Assembly: GCA_028823855.1 (NCBI GenBank)
Contig: JAPPFL010000059.1
Span: 1-63,996 of the forward strand
Reading direction: 5' to 3'
DNA length: 63,996 nucleotides
From: Albidovulum sp.
Lineage (GTDB): Bacteria > Pseudomonadota > Alphaproteobacteria > Rhodobacterales > Rhodobacteraceae
Under the pieces are notes generated by a model. The model searched no databases. It saw nothing but the letters and a program-made list of their open reading frames with translations, and was not told the origin of the DNA. Shown in pieces: positions 7,024 through 17,021 of this stretch (its first letter is position 1; the number at the start of each line of letters is the position of its first letter). The position numbers were made by a program, and so were the translations under genes.

Positions 7024-8461
7024 TCATCCTCCGGCTCCCGCTAGCGCTCGAGCCGATCCGCGCGCCTTCGCGCCGCCCGGCTGGCCGCCGCGGCTCTCGC
7101 GCACGCGAATCGCCTCGACGGCGGTTTCAAGATCGCACTGCCCGGCGCGGAAGCGCCGCGTCATCGTTCGGAGCACGGCTCCGGGGATTTCCACCGGCGT
7201 GTTCGGATGAAAGCGGTTGCGGTCGGCGACCGCCAGGGCGACCAAAGCCTTCGGGCCCATGATTCGCCGCGCCTCGCGCCAGATCCGCCGCGGCACGCCC
7301 AGCGCGCCGCACAGCAGATCGCCCGCGACCCACGCCAGGCTTTCGCCGGCATGCCCTTCCCTGGCCGCCAGTTTCGCCGATTCGGCGAATCGTTCGCTCA
7401 TGATCGAGGACGCGGCCTCTACCGCCGCGAAAAATTCGTCGCGGCGCTCGCCTTCGCACGACGACAGCACGCAGTTTTTCTTTTCGCCGAACCGCGCCGC
7501 AGGCGCGGCCGCGGCCTCGCTCGTCCCGCTGCGTTGGACGCCTCTCCTGTCACTGTCACTTGAGTCTTTATTACATTGGGTGACATGTAACCGGACGGGG
7601 TTTTCAGGATCCGCGGATGCTCGAATCGCCGTCCCGCTTTCTTGCCCGGACCGTCTCGATTCGGTCAGGGATTCGGTCATGGCGGCGATGGCTCGAAGCC
7701 GCCATTCGGCAAGGGCGCGCATCAATTCCGACGGATCGCCGCCGGACAGGGCCGTTTCGCGAATCGCTTCTGCGCCGGCCAGCCATTCAGCTTTCGCCGC
7801 CGGGGCCAGCGCGGAGCGTTCGATCGCCCGCTCGGTCGCGCCCAGCGTCGACAGGACGATTTCGCGCTCCTCGGTTGCGGGAGGCTTCGCCGGATCGCCG
7901 ATCAATTCGGCGACCAGGGCCTTCGTCGCCCGAATCAGGGCGGCGATTCGCCGCCGCCTTTCCCCCGCCAGAGCGAGAATTCTCTTCGCCTCGCGGCGCA
8001 GCAGGTCGATTCGGCGCAGGCCGTTCCGAACCGATTCGGAGAATTCCCTCCGGCGAAGGGCCTTCGAGGCTCTCTTCAGAGGCGCGCGAACGTCGTCGCG
8101 AATCGCGCGAATCTCCTCCCGTATTGCTTTTTTGCAACACACCCGTTCCCCTGCGATTCGCGGATAGCTCCGAATCGCCGGCTCGAGGCCGATGCCCCAG
8201 ACCGTCCCGTCGGTGTGCAACCCGGTCTGCCCGTCGCCGCGCTGCCGCCTGTCTACGAGGCCGAGCCTGGCGAGATCGCCGATCGCCCTGCTAACTGTCG
8301 ACGAGGCGAGGCCGGTCGCGCATGCGATCGACTTGATCGGCAGGCAATAGTACGGAGAGGCCGAATCGGCGGATGTCCATGCGCGAATCGGCGACGGGTC
8401 GGCTAGCGCGGCGAATACTGTCGCCGTAGCGTTCTGGCGGCGGCTTTTGCTGAGCGGTTTA
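7024..8461 (-). pseudogene. RepC-like plasmid replication initiator, 5' end cut at the tRNA-Ser junction
   Basis: The first ATG is at 8220, but the same frame stays open upstream and encodes a convincing helix-turn-helix (LPIKSIACATGLASSTVSRAIGDLARLGLVDRR) between about 8343 and 8248. The domain order matches RepC of alphaproteobacterial plasmids: winged-helix N-terminus, VWGIGLEPAI joint, helical middle, variable linker, and a C-terminal domain with LGVPRRIWREARRIMG. The open frame continues without ATG through tRNA-Ser(TGA) to a stop near 8587. The native start was therefore probably separated by integration and would be restored in the circular form. In RepC plasmids the origin lies inside this gene. 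Loss of function in the integrated state is inference. Confidence 0.6.
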
Positions 8462-8551
8462 TGGCGGAGGAGGTGGGATTCGAACCCACGGTGGAGTTCC
8501 CCCCACGCCGGTTTTCAAGACCGGTGCATTCGACCACTCTGCCACTCCTCC
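8462..8551 (-). tRNA. tRNA-Ser(TGA), insertion site of the left element
   Basis: A class II tRNA of 90 bases with acceptor GGAGGAG/CTCCTCC, encoded GCCA end, long variable arm, TTCGAAT T-loop and anticodon loop CTTGAAA (TGA). A TATTAT -10-like box lies just upstream at about 8567-8572 on the minus strand. The 3' end faces the G+C-rich element, the usual arrangement for tRNA-targeted integrases. Confidence 0.97.
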
Positions 8552-9167
8552 TGATTGCGTGCGAAATAATATCGAAACAGGAGTTTTAAAAGTAGAATTT
8601 AGGCGCCGGCCGAGAAAACCGTCGGCCATTGTTCAACTCGCCACTCGAATTTGATTTGCTCCAAGTCACTTGCGGCGCTAATCGGCGACATCTCTGCTTA
8701 CGCGACACTTCGGTATCCTTGGCATGTCAAACGTTGCTGGTTTCGAGTCTTTCAATTGTCCTCTCGATTGGCTCCGCGCTTTGAACAGCATGGAATTCGA
8801 TAGCTTCAACTGCAATATTGAAAGCTAACCGGCCTTCTGAAACCGTCGGACGGGACCGCGGTCGCGGTCTTTAATCCGTTTTGCCGGCGCGCTCGTTTCT
8901 GTGCGGAAGTTAACTTTCTCGATCCGGTGGCGCATCCGACGGGACAAATAACGGTCCGTTTTCATTGGATTGATTCTTGGCCTTGCAACGCTTCAGGCAT
9001 TAATTCAGTATTTTCAAATTCAAAATCCTATGGGTACAAAACAGAACTGCTATTGTCTACGGTGCCAAATTTTTTAGCGTCGACAACGGCCCGCTCTTCA
9101 CATTCACCTTTGCGAATCGCCGTTTTTTTGCGACACTTGCCGGGGTTGAGAGAATAAAAGGCAAACA
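8552..9167. other. Intergenic region, no gene seen
   Basis: This stretch between tRNA-Ser and the carboxypeptidase gene is AT-richer and has no convincing reading frame. It holds the tRNA promoter at its left end and a short stem GGCCGA/TCGGCC near 8607-8627. It marks the start of host-like composition. Confidence 0.5.
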
Positions 9168-10331
9168 GTGAGCAGGATACTTAGCTTCCTATCAGTTCTC
9201 GCGTATGTGATCTTTTCCACTGTTTCAGCGTCGGCGTTCCAGTCCGCCGCTAAATCTGTCGTTGTGCTGGATGCACTGTCCGATACGATACTGGTGGAAA
9301 AAAACGCGGATACGCCGATACCGCCGGCATCAATGTCGAAGCTTATGACGCTATATATGGTGTTTGAAGCCTTGAAAAGCGGGCGGTTGTCGCTTCAGGA
9401 TCGGCTGCCGGTGTCCAAAGAGGCGATCGCCTATCGCGGTTCGACAATGTTTCTTGAATTGTCCGACCGTGTTTCGGTTGAAGATTTGATTAGGGGAGTT
9501 GTGGTTCTATCAGGAAACGACGCAAGTGCCGTGCTGGCCGAGGCTCTATCGCCCGATGGCACGGAAGCGGGTTTCGCAGCGCAGATGAACGCGCGCGCCA
9601 GGGAATTGGGCTTAGACTCGTCGAATTTTGCGAATTCCAATGGCTGGCCACATCCGCTCCATCGAATGAGTGCTAGAGACTTGGCCATACTCGCTGCGAG
9701 GCTGATATCGGACTTTCCGATTTACTACCGCTACTTTGCGGAGACGGAATTCGATTTTGAGGGGCGCGCTCCCGGTAATCGTTTCAACCGAAATCCGCTG
9801 CTTAAACTGAATATCGGCGTGGACGGCCTAAAGACCGGCTATACTAGGGAAGCGGGGTACGGGTTGACCGGGTCGGCGAAGCGGGACAAAAGGCGAGTCA
9901 TTTTCGTTCTTGCGGGCCTTTCAAGTGCCGAGGAAAGGGCTAGAGAATCTGAAAAACTGGTCAACTGGTACTTTCTGCAATTCGCCACGAGGACATTGTT
10001 CGAAGATGATGAAGTGATTTTGGAAGTGCCGGTATTCATGGGCAGCAAGAGCACGGTTTCGGCGATCTCGCCTCGGGGAGTACACGTTTCCGTTCCTCTA
10101 ACCGGAAGAGGTGAGATTACGGCAGAAGCAGTACTATACAACGGTATAGAAGCACCGATATCCAAGGGCCAGATCTTGGGAGAATTACTCGTAAAAGTAC
10201 CGAGCATTAGTGATTTGTCTCGGTTTCCTCTTCAGGCAACGGAGGATATTGAGCGCGGCGGAATCGGAACTAGAATCTGGACCGCCGCGAAGTTGCTGTT
10301 CCAAAAGTATGTTCTCGACGCGTTAAAATAG
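9168..10331 (+). CDS. D-alanyl-D-alanine carboxypeptidase (PBP5/6 type)
   Basis: A 387-residue serine carboxypeptidase that trims the terminal D-Ala of peptidoglycan stem peptides. The signal peptide covers residues 1-23. The three active-site motifs are intact: SMSK at 55-58, SGN at 115-117 and KTG at 222-224. The C-terminal beta-rich domain (about 270-360) and a final amphipathic segment fit membrane anchoring. The start is GTG with AAAGG upstream. It is the first gene of a tightly packed operon with tmk, holB and tatD; tmk begins 5 bases after it, a common alphaproteobacterial order. Confidence 0.93.
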   Translation: MSRILSFLSVLAYVIFSTVSASAFQSAAKSVVVLDALSDTILVEKNADTPIPPASMSKLMTLYMVFEALKSGRLSLQDRLPVSKEAIAYRGSTMFLELSDRVSVEDLIRGVVVLSGNDASAVLAEALSPDGTEAGFAAQMNARARELGLDSSNFANSNGWPHPLHRMSARDLAILAARLISDFPIYYRYFAETEFDFEGRAPGNRFNRNPLLKLNIGVDGLKTGYTREAGYGLTGSAKRDKRRVIFVLAGLSSAEERARESEKLVNWYFLQFATRTLFEDDEVILEVPVFMGSKSTVSAISPRGVHVSVPLTGRGEITAEAVLYNGIEAPISKGQILGELLVKVPSISDLSRFPLQATEDIERGGIGTRIWTAAKLLFQKYVLDALK

Positions 10332-10336
10332 CCGAC

Positions 10337-10960
10337 ATGGACGGCAAGAGCCTGTTCATCACTTTCGAAGGCATTGACGGAACCGGCAAATCAACGCAGG
10401 TCGCGATTCTGGCCGAAAGGCTGCGCGCGTTTGGGTTCGCCTGCGTGGAGACGCGCGAGCCCGGAGGAACAGTCGTCGCGGAAAAAATTCGAGAACTACT
10501 GAAAAGCATACGAGCTATTCGATGGTCGGCAGAAGTTGAAATCCTCCTTTTGACAGCGGCAAGGCGCGATCACGTCGACCAGATAATCGTTCCAGCCCTC
10601 AAGTCCGGAAAAATCGTCATTTGCGACAGATATCTTGACTCCACTAGAATTTACCAAGGATTGTCGGATTCCAAGATTCGCGCTGTTATAGAAGACATAC
10701 ACGAGCGAATAATTGGTATTTCGCCGGATTTAACATTTATTCTTGATTTATCGCCTTGCCTTGCGCTGGAGCGAATCAGAGGCCGAGGTATCGACGATCG
10801 CTATTTCGAATCCTACGGAGACAAAATCGAATTGCTGCGTCAAGGATTTCTGGATTTGGCGCGCGAACATCCAGAAAGGTGCCTAGTGGTTGACGCTTCG
10901 CTACCGGCAGCTGAAATTGCCGACATTGTATACGGCGAGGCGAGAAAACGATGCGAATGA
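10337..10960 (+). CDS. tmk: Thymidylate kinase
   Basis: Phosphorylates dTMP to dTDP with ATP for DNA synthesis. The P-loop GIDGTGKST is at residues 12-20, the DRY motif lies in ICDRYLDSTRIYQG, and the length of 207 residues is normal. The usual Arg-rich lid appears as RGRGIDDRYFE. The gene overlaps the next one (holB) by 10 bases, so translation is probably coupled. Confidence 0.95.
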   Translation: MDGKSLFITFEGIDGTGKSTQVAILAERLRAFGFACVETREPGGTVVAEKIRELLKSIRAIRWSAEVEILLLTAARRDHVDQIIVPALKSGKIVICDRYLDSTRIYQGLSDSKIRAVIEDIHERIIGISPDLTFILDLSPCLALERIRGRGIDDRYFESYGDKIELLRQGFLDLAREHPERCLVVDASLPAAEIADIVYGEARKRCE

Positions 10961-12054
10961 CCCCGGATCACACTCTAGAATCCGACCGAATAGGCAACGC
11001 GCCGCACCCCCGGTCAACCGAAGTACTGTTTGGGCAGCAGCGTGCAGAAGCAATTTTCCTCGATTCCTTTCTTTCGGGCCGACTCAATCACGCGTGGATG
11101 ATTTCCGGCCCCCGCGGCGTAGGAAAAGCGACTCTGGCATGGCGTATTGCCAAGTTCCTTTTAACTGATCCTCCAGCTAACCCAACGAGTTTGGATGTAT
11201 CTCGCGACCATCCTGCGGTTGCGAGGATTCTTTCGCTGACGGATGCATCCATCTACATTGTTCGTCGTCCAGCGGATCCGAAGTCGGGACGAGTCCTAAA
11301 GGAAATAACGGTTGACGAAATTCGAAATCTAAAGCGCTACTTCAGCTTTGCATCCCCGGACCACAGGTACAGAGTCGCAATTGTCGATACAGCGGACGAA
11401 TTGAACGAAAGCGCAGCGAATGCGTTTTTGAAGCTTCTCGAAGAACCGCCGGACAAAACTGTCTTCATCCTTGTCAGCCATTCGCCGTCAATCCTTCTTC
11501 CAACCATTAGGAGTCGATGCGCCGTTATTCGGTGTCGCCCGCTGGGTCGACGCGACTTTGCACGCGCACTAGAGGCGATAGATATCGGATCGCAAAGCCT
11601 TCATCGCGAACTGTCCGAACTCGCGGAAGGCTCAGTCGGCGAAGCAATTCGATTAGTCGACGAAAACGGGCTGGAGATTTATTCAAAATTGGTTTCACTC
11701 TTGGGCGATTCGCCTGGATTCCAGAGGGGGGACGCATCCGCTATAGCCACCCGATGCGATGCGCACGGCACATTCAGGTTAACTATCAGACTGATAGCAA
11801 TTCTACTTCGACGGCTAGCTTTAGCGGGCTCGGGTCGAAAGTTCGAATTCGAAGCGGCAGAAGGCGAATTCCGATTGTTCCAAAAGTTGGCGCCTGATCG
11901 AACCTCATCTCAGGCGTGGGCGAAAATATTTCATGAACTCTCGCGCCGCGCGGAGACCGCAATGAAGTTAAACACGGAGCCCTACGCCACCGTGCTAGAG
12001 ATGCTACTGGCGATCGATAGCGAAGCCCGCGAACTTAGCGGTGCGCGGCAATGA
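10951..12054 (+). CDS. holB: DNA polymerase III subunit delta prime
   Basis: A clamp-loader subunit of 367 residues. The AAA+ fold shows a P-loop-like GPRGVGKAT at 53-61 and sensor region NAFLKLLEEPPDKTVFILVSHSPSILLPTIRSRC. As in many alphaproteobacteria the Cys4 zinc site is absent. Position between tmk and tatD is the conserved order. The start ATG lies inside the end of tmk and the stop overlaps the tatD start (ATGA). Confidence 0.93.
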   Translation: MRMTPDHTLESDRIGNAPHPRSTEVLFGQQRAEAIFLDSFLSGRLNHAWMISGPRGVGKATLAWRIAKFLLTDPPANPTSLDVSRDHPAVARILSLTDASIYIVRRPADPKSGRVLKEITVDEIRNLKRYFSFASPDHRYRVAIVDTADELNESAANAFLKLLEEPPDKTVFILVSHSPSILLPTIRSRCAVIRCRPLGRRDFARALEAIDIGSQSLHRELSELAEGSVGEAIRLVDENGLEIYSKLVSLLGDSPGFQRGDASAIATRCDAHGTFRLTIRLIAILLRRLALAGSGRKFEFEAAEGEFRLFQKLAPDRTSSQAWAKIFHELSRRAETAMKLNTEPYATVLEMLLAIDSEARELSGARQ

Positions 12055-12836
12055 ATCGGGCGCGGATCGTCGACAGCCATTGTCATCTCGATTTTGATAC
12101 GTTCGAATCGGAGCTCGATGCGATTGTTGAACGCGCGACCGCGGCCGGGGTCCACCGCATCCTAACGATCTGCACGAAATTTCGAAACCTGAAGAAAACC
12201 GTAGAAATCGCGGAGAAGTTCGAGCAGGTTTGGTTCGCGGCGGGAACACACCCTCACTATGCGGCCAAGGAACCCCTCGCAACGCCGGAATTCATTGCCG
12301 AGGTCGCAATGCACCCGAAAATGATTGGCATTGGCGAAACCGGACTGGACTATCACTACACGAAAGAATCGGCGCGGCGTCAAATGAAGAGCCTAGAGTC
12401 GCACATTGAGGCGTCGCGCCTGACAGGCCTGCCACTTATTGTTCATTCACGTAGTGCCGACGACGATATGTGCGAGGTCCTTGGCCGTGAATTCGCTTTA
12501 CGGCCGTTTTCCTGCGTAATGCATTGCTACTCCTCCGGGAAGCGACTCGCGGAACTTGCGTTGGAAAATGGTTTTTATCTCTCTATGTCTGGAATTGCGA
12601 CCTTTAGAAACGCAAGTGAGATTCGCGAGATTCTCAGTTCGGCACCGATAGACAAGATACTCGTCGAAACCGATGCGCCATACCTTGCGCCGCCGCCCCA
12701 CAGGGGCAAGCGCAATGAGCCGGCGTACGCGGCGATTACTGCGCGTCATTGCGCCGAATTCCTAGGCATAAGCTATTGCGAATTCGCTGAAATAACGACC
12801 GCGAACTTCAATCGCCTCTTTTCAAAAGCCGCATAG
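12051..12836 (+). CDS. tatD: TatD-family metal-dependent DNase
   Basis: A TIM-barrel hydrolase of 261 residues. Metal ligands are visible in DSHCHLD (His10, His12), GETGLDYHY, the VHSR strand, VMHCYSSG and ETDAPYLAP. TatD enzymes are 3'-5' exonucleases or DNA-repair nucleases. It overlaps holB by four bases (ATGA) and is followed after one base by the metallo-beta-lactamase gene. Confidence 0.93.
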   Translation: MNRARIVDSHCHLDFDTFESELDAIVERATAAGVHRILTICTKFRNLKKTVEIAEKFEQVWFAAGTHPHYAAKEPLATPEFIAEVAMHPKMIGIGETGLDYHYTKESARRQMKSLESHIEASRLTGLPLIVHSRSADDDMCEVLGREFALRPFSCVMHCYSSGKRLAELALENGFYLSMSGIATFRNASEIREILSSAPIDKILVETDAPYLAPPPHRGKRNEPAYAAITARHCAEFLGISYCEFAEITTANFNRLFSKAA

Positions 12837-12837
12837 C

Positions 12838-13635
12838 ATGGCGAGCCTGAAACTTACAATCCTCGGCTGCGGGTCTTCCGGTGGCGTACCGCGACTCGGC
12901 GGAATTTGGGGCAAATGCAACCCGTCAAATCCCAGAAACATCCGGCGACGCTGTTCGTTGCTTGTAGAGAGATTCTCCAGCAGCGGCGTAACGCGAGTTC
13001 TCGTAGATTCTTCCCCCGACCTTAGAAGCCAGCTTTTGGATGCGGAAGTCGGGCATCTCGACGCCGTCGCTTACACGCACTCGCACGCCGACCACGTTAA
13101 CGGGCTCGACGATCTGCGCATGGTTTTCCACATTCGCGGGTCGCGCCTTCCAGTTTGGGCGGACGAACCAACGCGTACCGCTCTTCTTAAGCGCTTTTCA
13201 TACGCTTTCATTCAAGCGGAAGGCAGCCAATATCCGCCAATACTGGAACTACACCCCATTCGGGGAGCCTTCACCGTCGAGGGCGCGGGCGGCTCGCTGA
13301 ACCTCCGGCCCTTTCAGGTAATTCACGGTTCAATAAAGAGCAACGGCTTCAGATTCGCCAACATCGCGTATCTTCCAGATGTCTCGGAAATGCTTCCCGA
13401 ATCGTGGGGCGCCGTGGCCGGGCTTGACTGCTGGATCGTCGACGCCCTTCAGAGAACGCCTCACCCTACGCACGCACATTTGGACAAGACGCTTGAATGG
13501 ATAAGGCGCGCGAAGCCGCAACGCGCGGTCCTCACGAACATGCACGTCGACCTAGATTACGACGAAGTGTTGTCAGAAACGCCTGAGAATGTCGAACCCG
13601 CTTTCGATGGCATGACTCTCGAAACAGCAGCTTAG
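12838..13635 (+). CDS. PhnP-like metallo-beta-lactamase-fold hydrolase
   Basis: A 265-residue protein with the metal motif HSHADH at 81-86, the N-terminal LGCGSSGGVPR signature and the Cys-containing WGKCNPSNPRNIRRR block of the PhnP/cyclic-phosphate phosphodiesterase group. A further His near TNMHVDLDYD completes the site. The gene always follows tatD in this gene order. No phosphonate genes are nearby, so the substrate is more likely a cyclic phosphodiester of unknown origin. Confidence 0.88.
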   Translation: MASLKLTILGCGSSGGVPRLGGIWGKCNPSNPRNIRRRCSLLVERFSSSGVTRVLVDSSPDLRSQLLDAEVGHLDAVAYTHSHADHVNGLDDLRMVFHIRGSRLPVWADEPTRTALLKRFSYAFIQAEGSQYPPILELHPIRGAFTVEGAGGSLNLRPFQVIHGSIKSNGFRFANIAYLPDVSEMLPESWGAVAGLDCWIVDALQRTPHPTHAHLDKTLEWIRRAKPQRAVLTNMHVDLDYDEVLSETPENVEPAFDGMTLETAA

Positions 13636-13638
13636 CAG

Positions 13639-14571
13639 ATGCATGCGCTTCTTGAGGTGACTCTTCCGGTCTTCATCATCATTGGCGCAGGCTACGTATC
13701 GGTCCTAAAAAAATTTTTTTCGCCATCCGATGTCAACAGCTTGATGGCATTTGCGCAAAGATTCGCAATACCCTGCCTCTTGTTCAATGCGATTTCCAAA
13801 CTGCGGCTCGGAGAGAATTTCGACGCAGGCATAATCGCGTCATTCTATATTTCTTCTACCATTTGCTTTTTTCTCGGGATTTTAGGAGCGATCCTAATCT
13901 TCGGGCGCACGAAAGAAGACGCCATATGCATTGGTTTTGCAGCTTTTTTTGGAAACACGGTCTTGTTAGGCCTGTCCATCGTTGACAGAGCCTACGGACA
14001 ATCGTCCATGCCCGCGGCTTACTTGATCGCCGCGATCGATGCGCCGTATTGCTACATTCTCGGCATAACTGCGATGGCGATCGCGCAGAAAGGAGGACGA
14101 TCGATATTGGAGAACATGCGATCAATAATTGTTTCGGTCTTTCGCAACAGTTTTATGGTCGCCATCTTTCTGGGATTCGCGGTCAACGCGGCGAATATAG
14201 AATTGCCAAGAGTTCTGACGGACTCGCTCGACATGATTTCCGTCGCAGCCCTGCCGGCGGCGCTGTTCGCGCTTGGCGGCATTCTCGTCGAATACAAGCC
14301 GGAGGGTGATTTGAAGGTAATCTCCATGGTTTGCCTCCTTTCGCTCGTCGCCCATCCCGCCCTGGCATGGCTGTTTTCGAGCCAATTGCTGGGGCTCGAA
14401 CACAAAATTGTTCGTTCAGCAACCGTGATGTCCGCCATGGCTCCCGGGGTGAATGCCTATATATTCGCAAATATGTACGATCGCGCCAAGCGCGTCGCCG
14501 CAAGTTCCGTTTTGATTGGAACGGTGCTTTCGATAGCAACGGCTTCCGTTTGGCTATTGGTAGCAGGCTAG
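13639..14571 (+). CDS. AEC-family (auxin efflux carrier) transporter
   Basis: A 310-residue integral membrane protein with about ten hydrophobic helices, starting with LLEVTLPVFIIIGAGYVSV, which is the standard N-terminus of AEC transporters (malonate or other organic acid carriers). The family has two inverted five-helix repeats; PCLLFNAISKL and the later PAALFALGGILVEY carry the broken-helix prolines. It follows the PhnP-like gene by three bases and closes the operon. The substrate cannot be read from sequence. Confidence 0.88.
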   Translation: MHALLEVTLPVFIIIGAGYVSVLKKFFSPSDVNSLMAFAQRFAIPCLLFNAISKLRLGENFDAGIIASFYISSTICFFLGILGAILIFGRTKEDAICIGFAAFFGNTVLLGLSIVDRAYGQSSMPAAYLIAAIDAPYCYILGITAMAIAQKGGRSILENMRSIIVSVFRNSFMVAIFLGFAVNAANIELPRVLTDSLDMISVAALPAALFALGGILVEYKPEGDLKVISMVCLLSLVAHPALAWLFSSQLLGLEHKIVRSATVMSAMAPGVNAYIFANMYDRAKRVAASSVLIGTVLSIATASVWLLVAG

Positions 14572-14632
14572 CGCCGGGAACGCGATTTCCGCTCTTCGCC
14601 TTGCGCCGCCATCCGCTACCTCATTTTGCGGA

Positions 14633-14719
14633 TGGTGCGGTCGAGAAGACTCGAACTTCCACGGGTTTTACCCCACAGCGACCTCAACGCTGCGCGTCTA
14701 CCAATTCCGCCACGACCGC
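14633..14719 (-). tRNA. tRNA-Leu(GAG)
   Basis: An 87-base class II tRNA with acceptor GCGGTCG/CGACCGC, ACCA end encoded, anticodon stem CAGCG/CGCTG and loop TTGAGGT (anticodon GAG), a long variable arm and a TTCGAGT T-loop. Confidence 0.96.
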
Positions 14720-14896
14720 TAACTCCTGCGCCGCATCTAAATCCAAATAATCTGATTGTAAAGCATAGAGCGATTCATTCGCGAAGCAATTTAAACTCGA
14801 CGACGATTAAATCGCCTCAGTAGAATCAAGGACCTTGCGCAATTGGAATAGGTGCACCAAACTCAAACTAAACCAAGGCGGCTAGGCGTAAACTGA

Positions 14897-15568
14897 ATGG
14901 TCGAATGGATATCGTCCGAAATTCCGGTTGAATACTCGGATGCGGTTCGGGAAATGGAAGACAGAGTCAACGGCATTCGCAATGGAAGCGCCGACGAAGC
15001 TGTTTGGCTACTTGAACACCCGCCTCTCTACACCGCGGGAACCAGCGCGAAATCAGTTGATTTGCTAAATCCGAATCAATTTCCGCTCCATAAATCGAAT
15101 CGCGGCGGCCAGTTCACGTACCACGGACCGGGACAGCGCATCGCCTATTTGATGCTGGACCTGGACCGACGCGGCAGGGACGTTCGAAAATTCGTTCATG
15201 CCATTGAGCACTGGGCTATATCGGCATTGTCAGATTTCGGAATCGAAGGCCGGCAAAGAAATAGCAGAATAGGAGTGTGGGTTGTACGGCGCGATCTTCC
15301 GCCTCTGCCCGACGGAGGCTTGCGAGAGGACAAGATTGCAGCGATCGGCATTCGAATAAGAAACTGGGTTTCCTTTCACGGCGTCTCCATAAACGTTTCG
15401 GCGGATCTCGCGCATTTCGGCGGCATCGTTCCGTGCGGAATTCGGGACCACGGCGTTACGAGCCTTTTGGAGCTTGGAATTGCTACTACGATGTCAGAAG
15501 TTGACCGGTCACTAAAATTGCACTTCGAATCTGCCTTTGGGCCAAGCTTGAACCCAACGGGCCGCTGA
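14897..15568 (+). CDS. lipB: Octanoyl-ACP:protein N-octanoyltransferase
   Basis: First step of lipoate biosynthesis: moves octanoate from ACP to lipoyl domains of 2-oxoacid dehydrogenases and the glycine cleavage system. The substrate motif [12 protein letters not shown] is at 69-80. The catalytic pair is Lys146 (DKIAAIG) and Cys180 (GGIVPCGI). At 223 residues the length is normal. The gene stands alone after tRNA-Leu; no lipA is visible. Confidence 0.95.
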   Translation: MVEWISSEIPVEYSDAVREMEDRVNGIRNGSADEAVWLLEHPPLYTAGTSAKSVDLLNPNQFPLHKSNRGGQFTYHGPGQRIAYLMLDLDRRGRDVRKFVHAIEHWAISALSDFGIEGRQRNSRIGVWVVRRDLPPLPDGGLREDKIAAIGIRIRNWVSFHGVSINVSADLAHFGGIVPCGIRDHGVTSLLELGIATTMSEVDRSLKLHFESAFGPSLNPTGR

Positions 15569-15778
15569 AACCGTCCGTGTCCGACTATGCTCATTGGACG
15601 GAATGGAACAGCGGCTTGCGCGCTTCTCGACAAATTGATGAACACCTAATTCATTTGCAAACGGCAAATGCAGTTGCGAACTTTCCGCGTGAGGAAACGG
15701 CGTTCGTGGTTCCGGAGCGCGAATTTGACGAAGAAGGCAACAACTGCCAATCAGCGAATATAGCGTTCCGAAATTCTT

Positions 15779-16720
15779 ATGATCCTTGAATCGGCTCCCC
15801 TATTTAGCGAAATCGCGGAATCGCCCGTCGGAGGCACGGCCTTTTGGCTTAAATCCAAAGATGGGGCGCGGATCCGACTTGCGGTTTGGGATAACGGGGA
15901 TAAGGGTACCGTTCTACTCTTTCCAGGTCGCACAGAATATATAGAAAAATACGGCAATGCCGCGAGGGAAATTCAGCGTCGCGGATACTCTTTTGCCGTG
16001 ATCGATTGGCGCGGCCACGGGTTGTCCGACCGACAATGCGCGGACAGATCCGTATGCCATGTCGGCAGTTTTTTGGAATACCAGCGCGATGTCCATGCAG
16101 CACGGCAAGCATTGTCAAATTTCGGCGTGCCGCAGCCGGTCTTTCTGCTAGCCCATTCGATGGGAGGCTGCATTGGCCTCCGTTCGCTCCATGATGGAAT
16201 AGATGTCCGCGCCGCCGCATTCTCGGGTCCGATGTGGCGCATATTCTTCGGACGCGCATTTCCTAGGATAGCCCATTCTATCGCGAAGACGGCGGTAGGC
16301 ATGGGACTTTCCAAAAAGTATGTCTTGGGAACAAATCGCAAAAATTATTTTCACATCGCGAGTCCGGATAAAAACGATCTGACCTCAGACGATGAAATGT
16401 TTCTCTTTCTGAAAAATCAAATAGAAACGCGCTCCGAACTTTCCCTCGGCGGTCCTTCATATGGCTGGCTCTCTGCGGCGATCGGTGAGAGCCGATCGCT
16501 TATGGAAATTGAACCGCCGCCTTACCCGGCACTCATTCTACTTGGAACCGAGGAAAGAATCGTTGACCCAAAGGCAATCCGCGGACTGCATGCAAAGTGG
16601 AGTACTTGTGAGCTCGTCAATATCCAAGGCGGGCGGCACGAGCTTATGATGGAGGCTAGTCACATCCGGCAGGAATTCTTTGATCGCGTCGCGGTTTTCT
16701 TTGACAGGCATCTCGAATAG
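15779..16720 (+). CDS. Alpha/beta hydrolase, lysophospholipase (PldB) type
   Basis: A 313-residue hydrolase. The nucleophile elbow AHSMGG places Ser127. The oxyanion strand (LFPGRTEYIEKYG), the DWRGHGLSD motif and the late GGRHELMME His are as in monoacylglycerol lipase or lysophospholipase L2. No signal peptide is seen. The upstream 210 bases (15569-15778) hold no convincing gene. Confidence 0.88.
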   Translation: MILESAPLFSEIAESPVGGTAFWLKSKDGARIRLAVWDNGDKGTVLLFPGRTEYIEKYGNAAREIQRRGYSFAVIDWRGHGLSDRQCADRSVCHVGSFLEYQRDVHAARQALSNFGVPQPVFLLAHSMGGCIGLRSLHDGIDVRAAAFSGPMWRIFFGRAFPRIAHSIAKTAVGMGLSKKYVLGTNRKNYFHIASPDKNDLTSDDEMFLFLKNQIETRSELSLGGPSYGWLSAAIGESRSLMEIEPPPYPALILLGTEERIVDPKAIRGLHAKWSTCELVNIQGGRHELMMEASHIRQEFFDRVAVFFDRHLE

Positions 16721-17021
16721 GCGCAGCCCAAGTAGATGTTCTAGAGACCTATTCGCTAATACTGAGCTGCGATCGATTCGCGCACGACGGTTCCATTTTC
16801 CCGGATTGGACTATCCCGTGTCGCGCTACGCGCGCCGATTGCGCATATTGAATAGTTCTGAGTGCCGCTACGATTTTTCTTTCAACCGCCGCCAATGACG
16901 ACCAGTCTCGAATCCGGCACGGCGGAGGTTGTCTAATTTCGACCGTTCGTATATTCGGGGGCTAGGAATCGCCGAGATTTGTTTGGCTCGGCATCGGGAA
17001 AAAAGCCAAATGAGGTTGGAA

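Noticed and set aside
4307-7027. A 906-codon open frame on the minus strand
   Set aside because: It runs antisense through the DsbC-like, integrase and AlpA genes, which have clear motifs; long antisense frames are expected in DNA this rich in G+C.
8927-9157. A 76-codon frame upstream of the carboxypeptidase gene
   Set aside because: No good start site and random-looking composition; more likely promoter DNA.
15577-15789. A 70-codon GTG-start frame between lipB and the hydrolase
   Set aside because: No ribosome site, no recognisable pattern, and it overlaps the hydrolase start.
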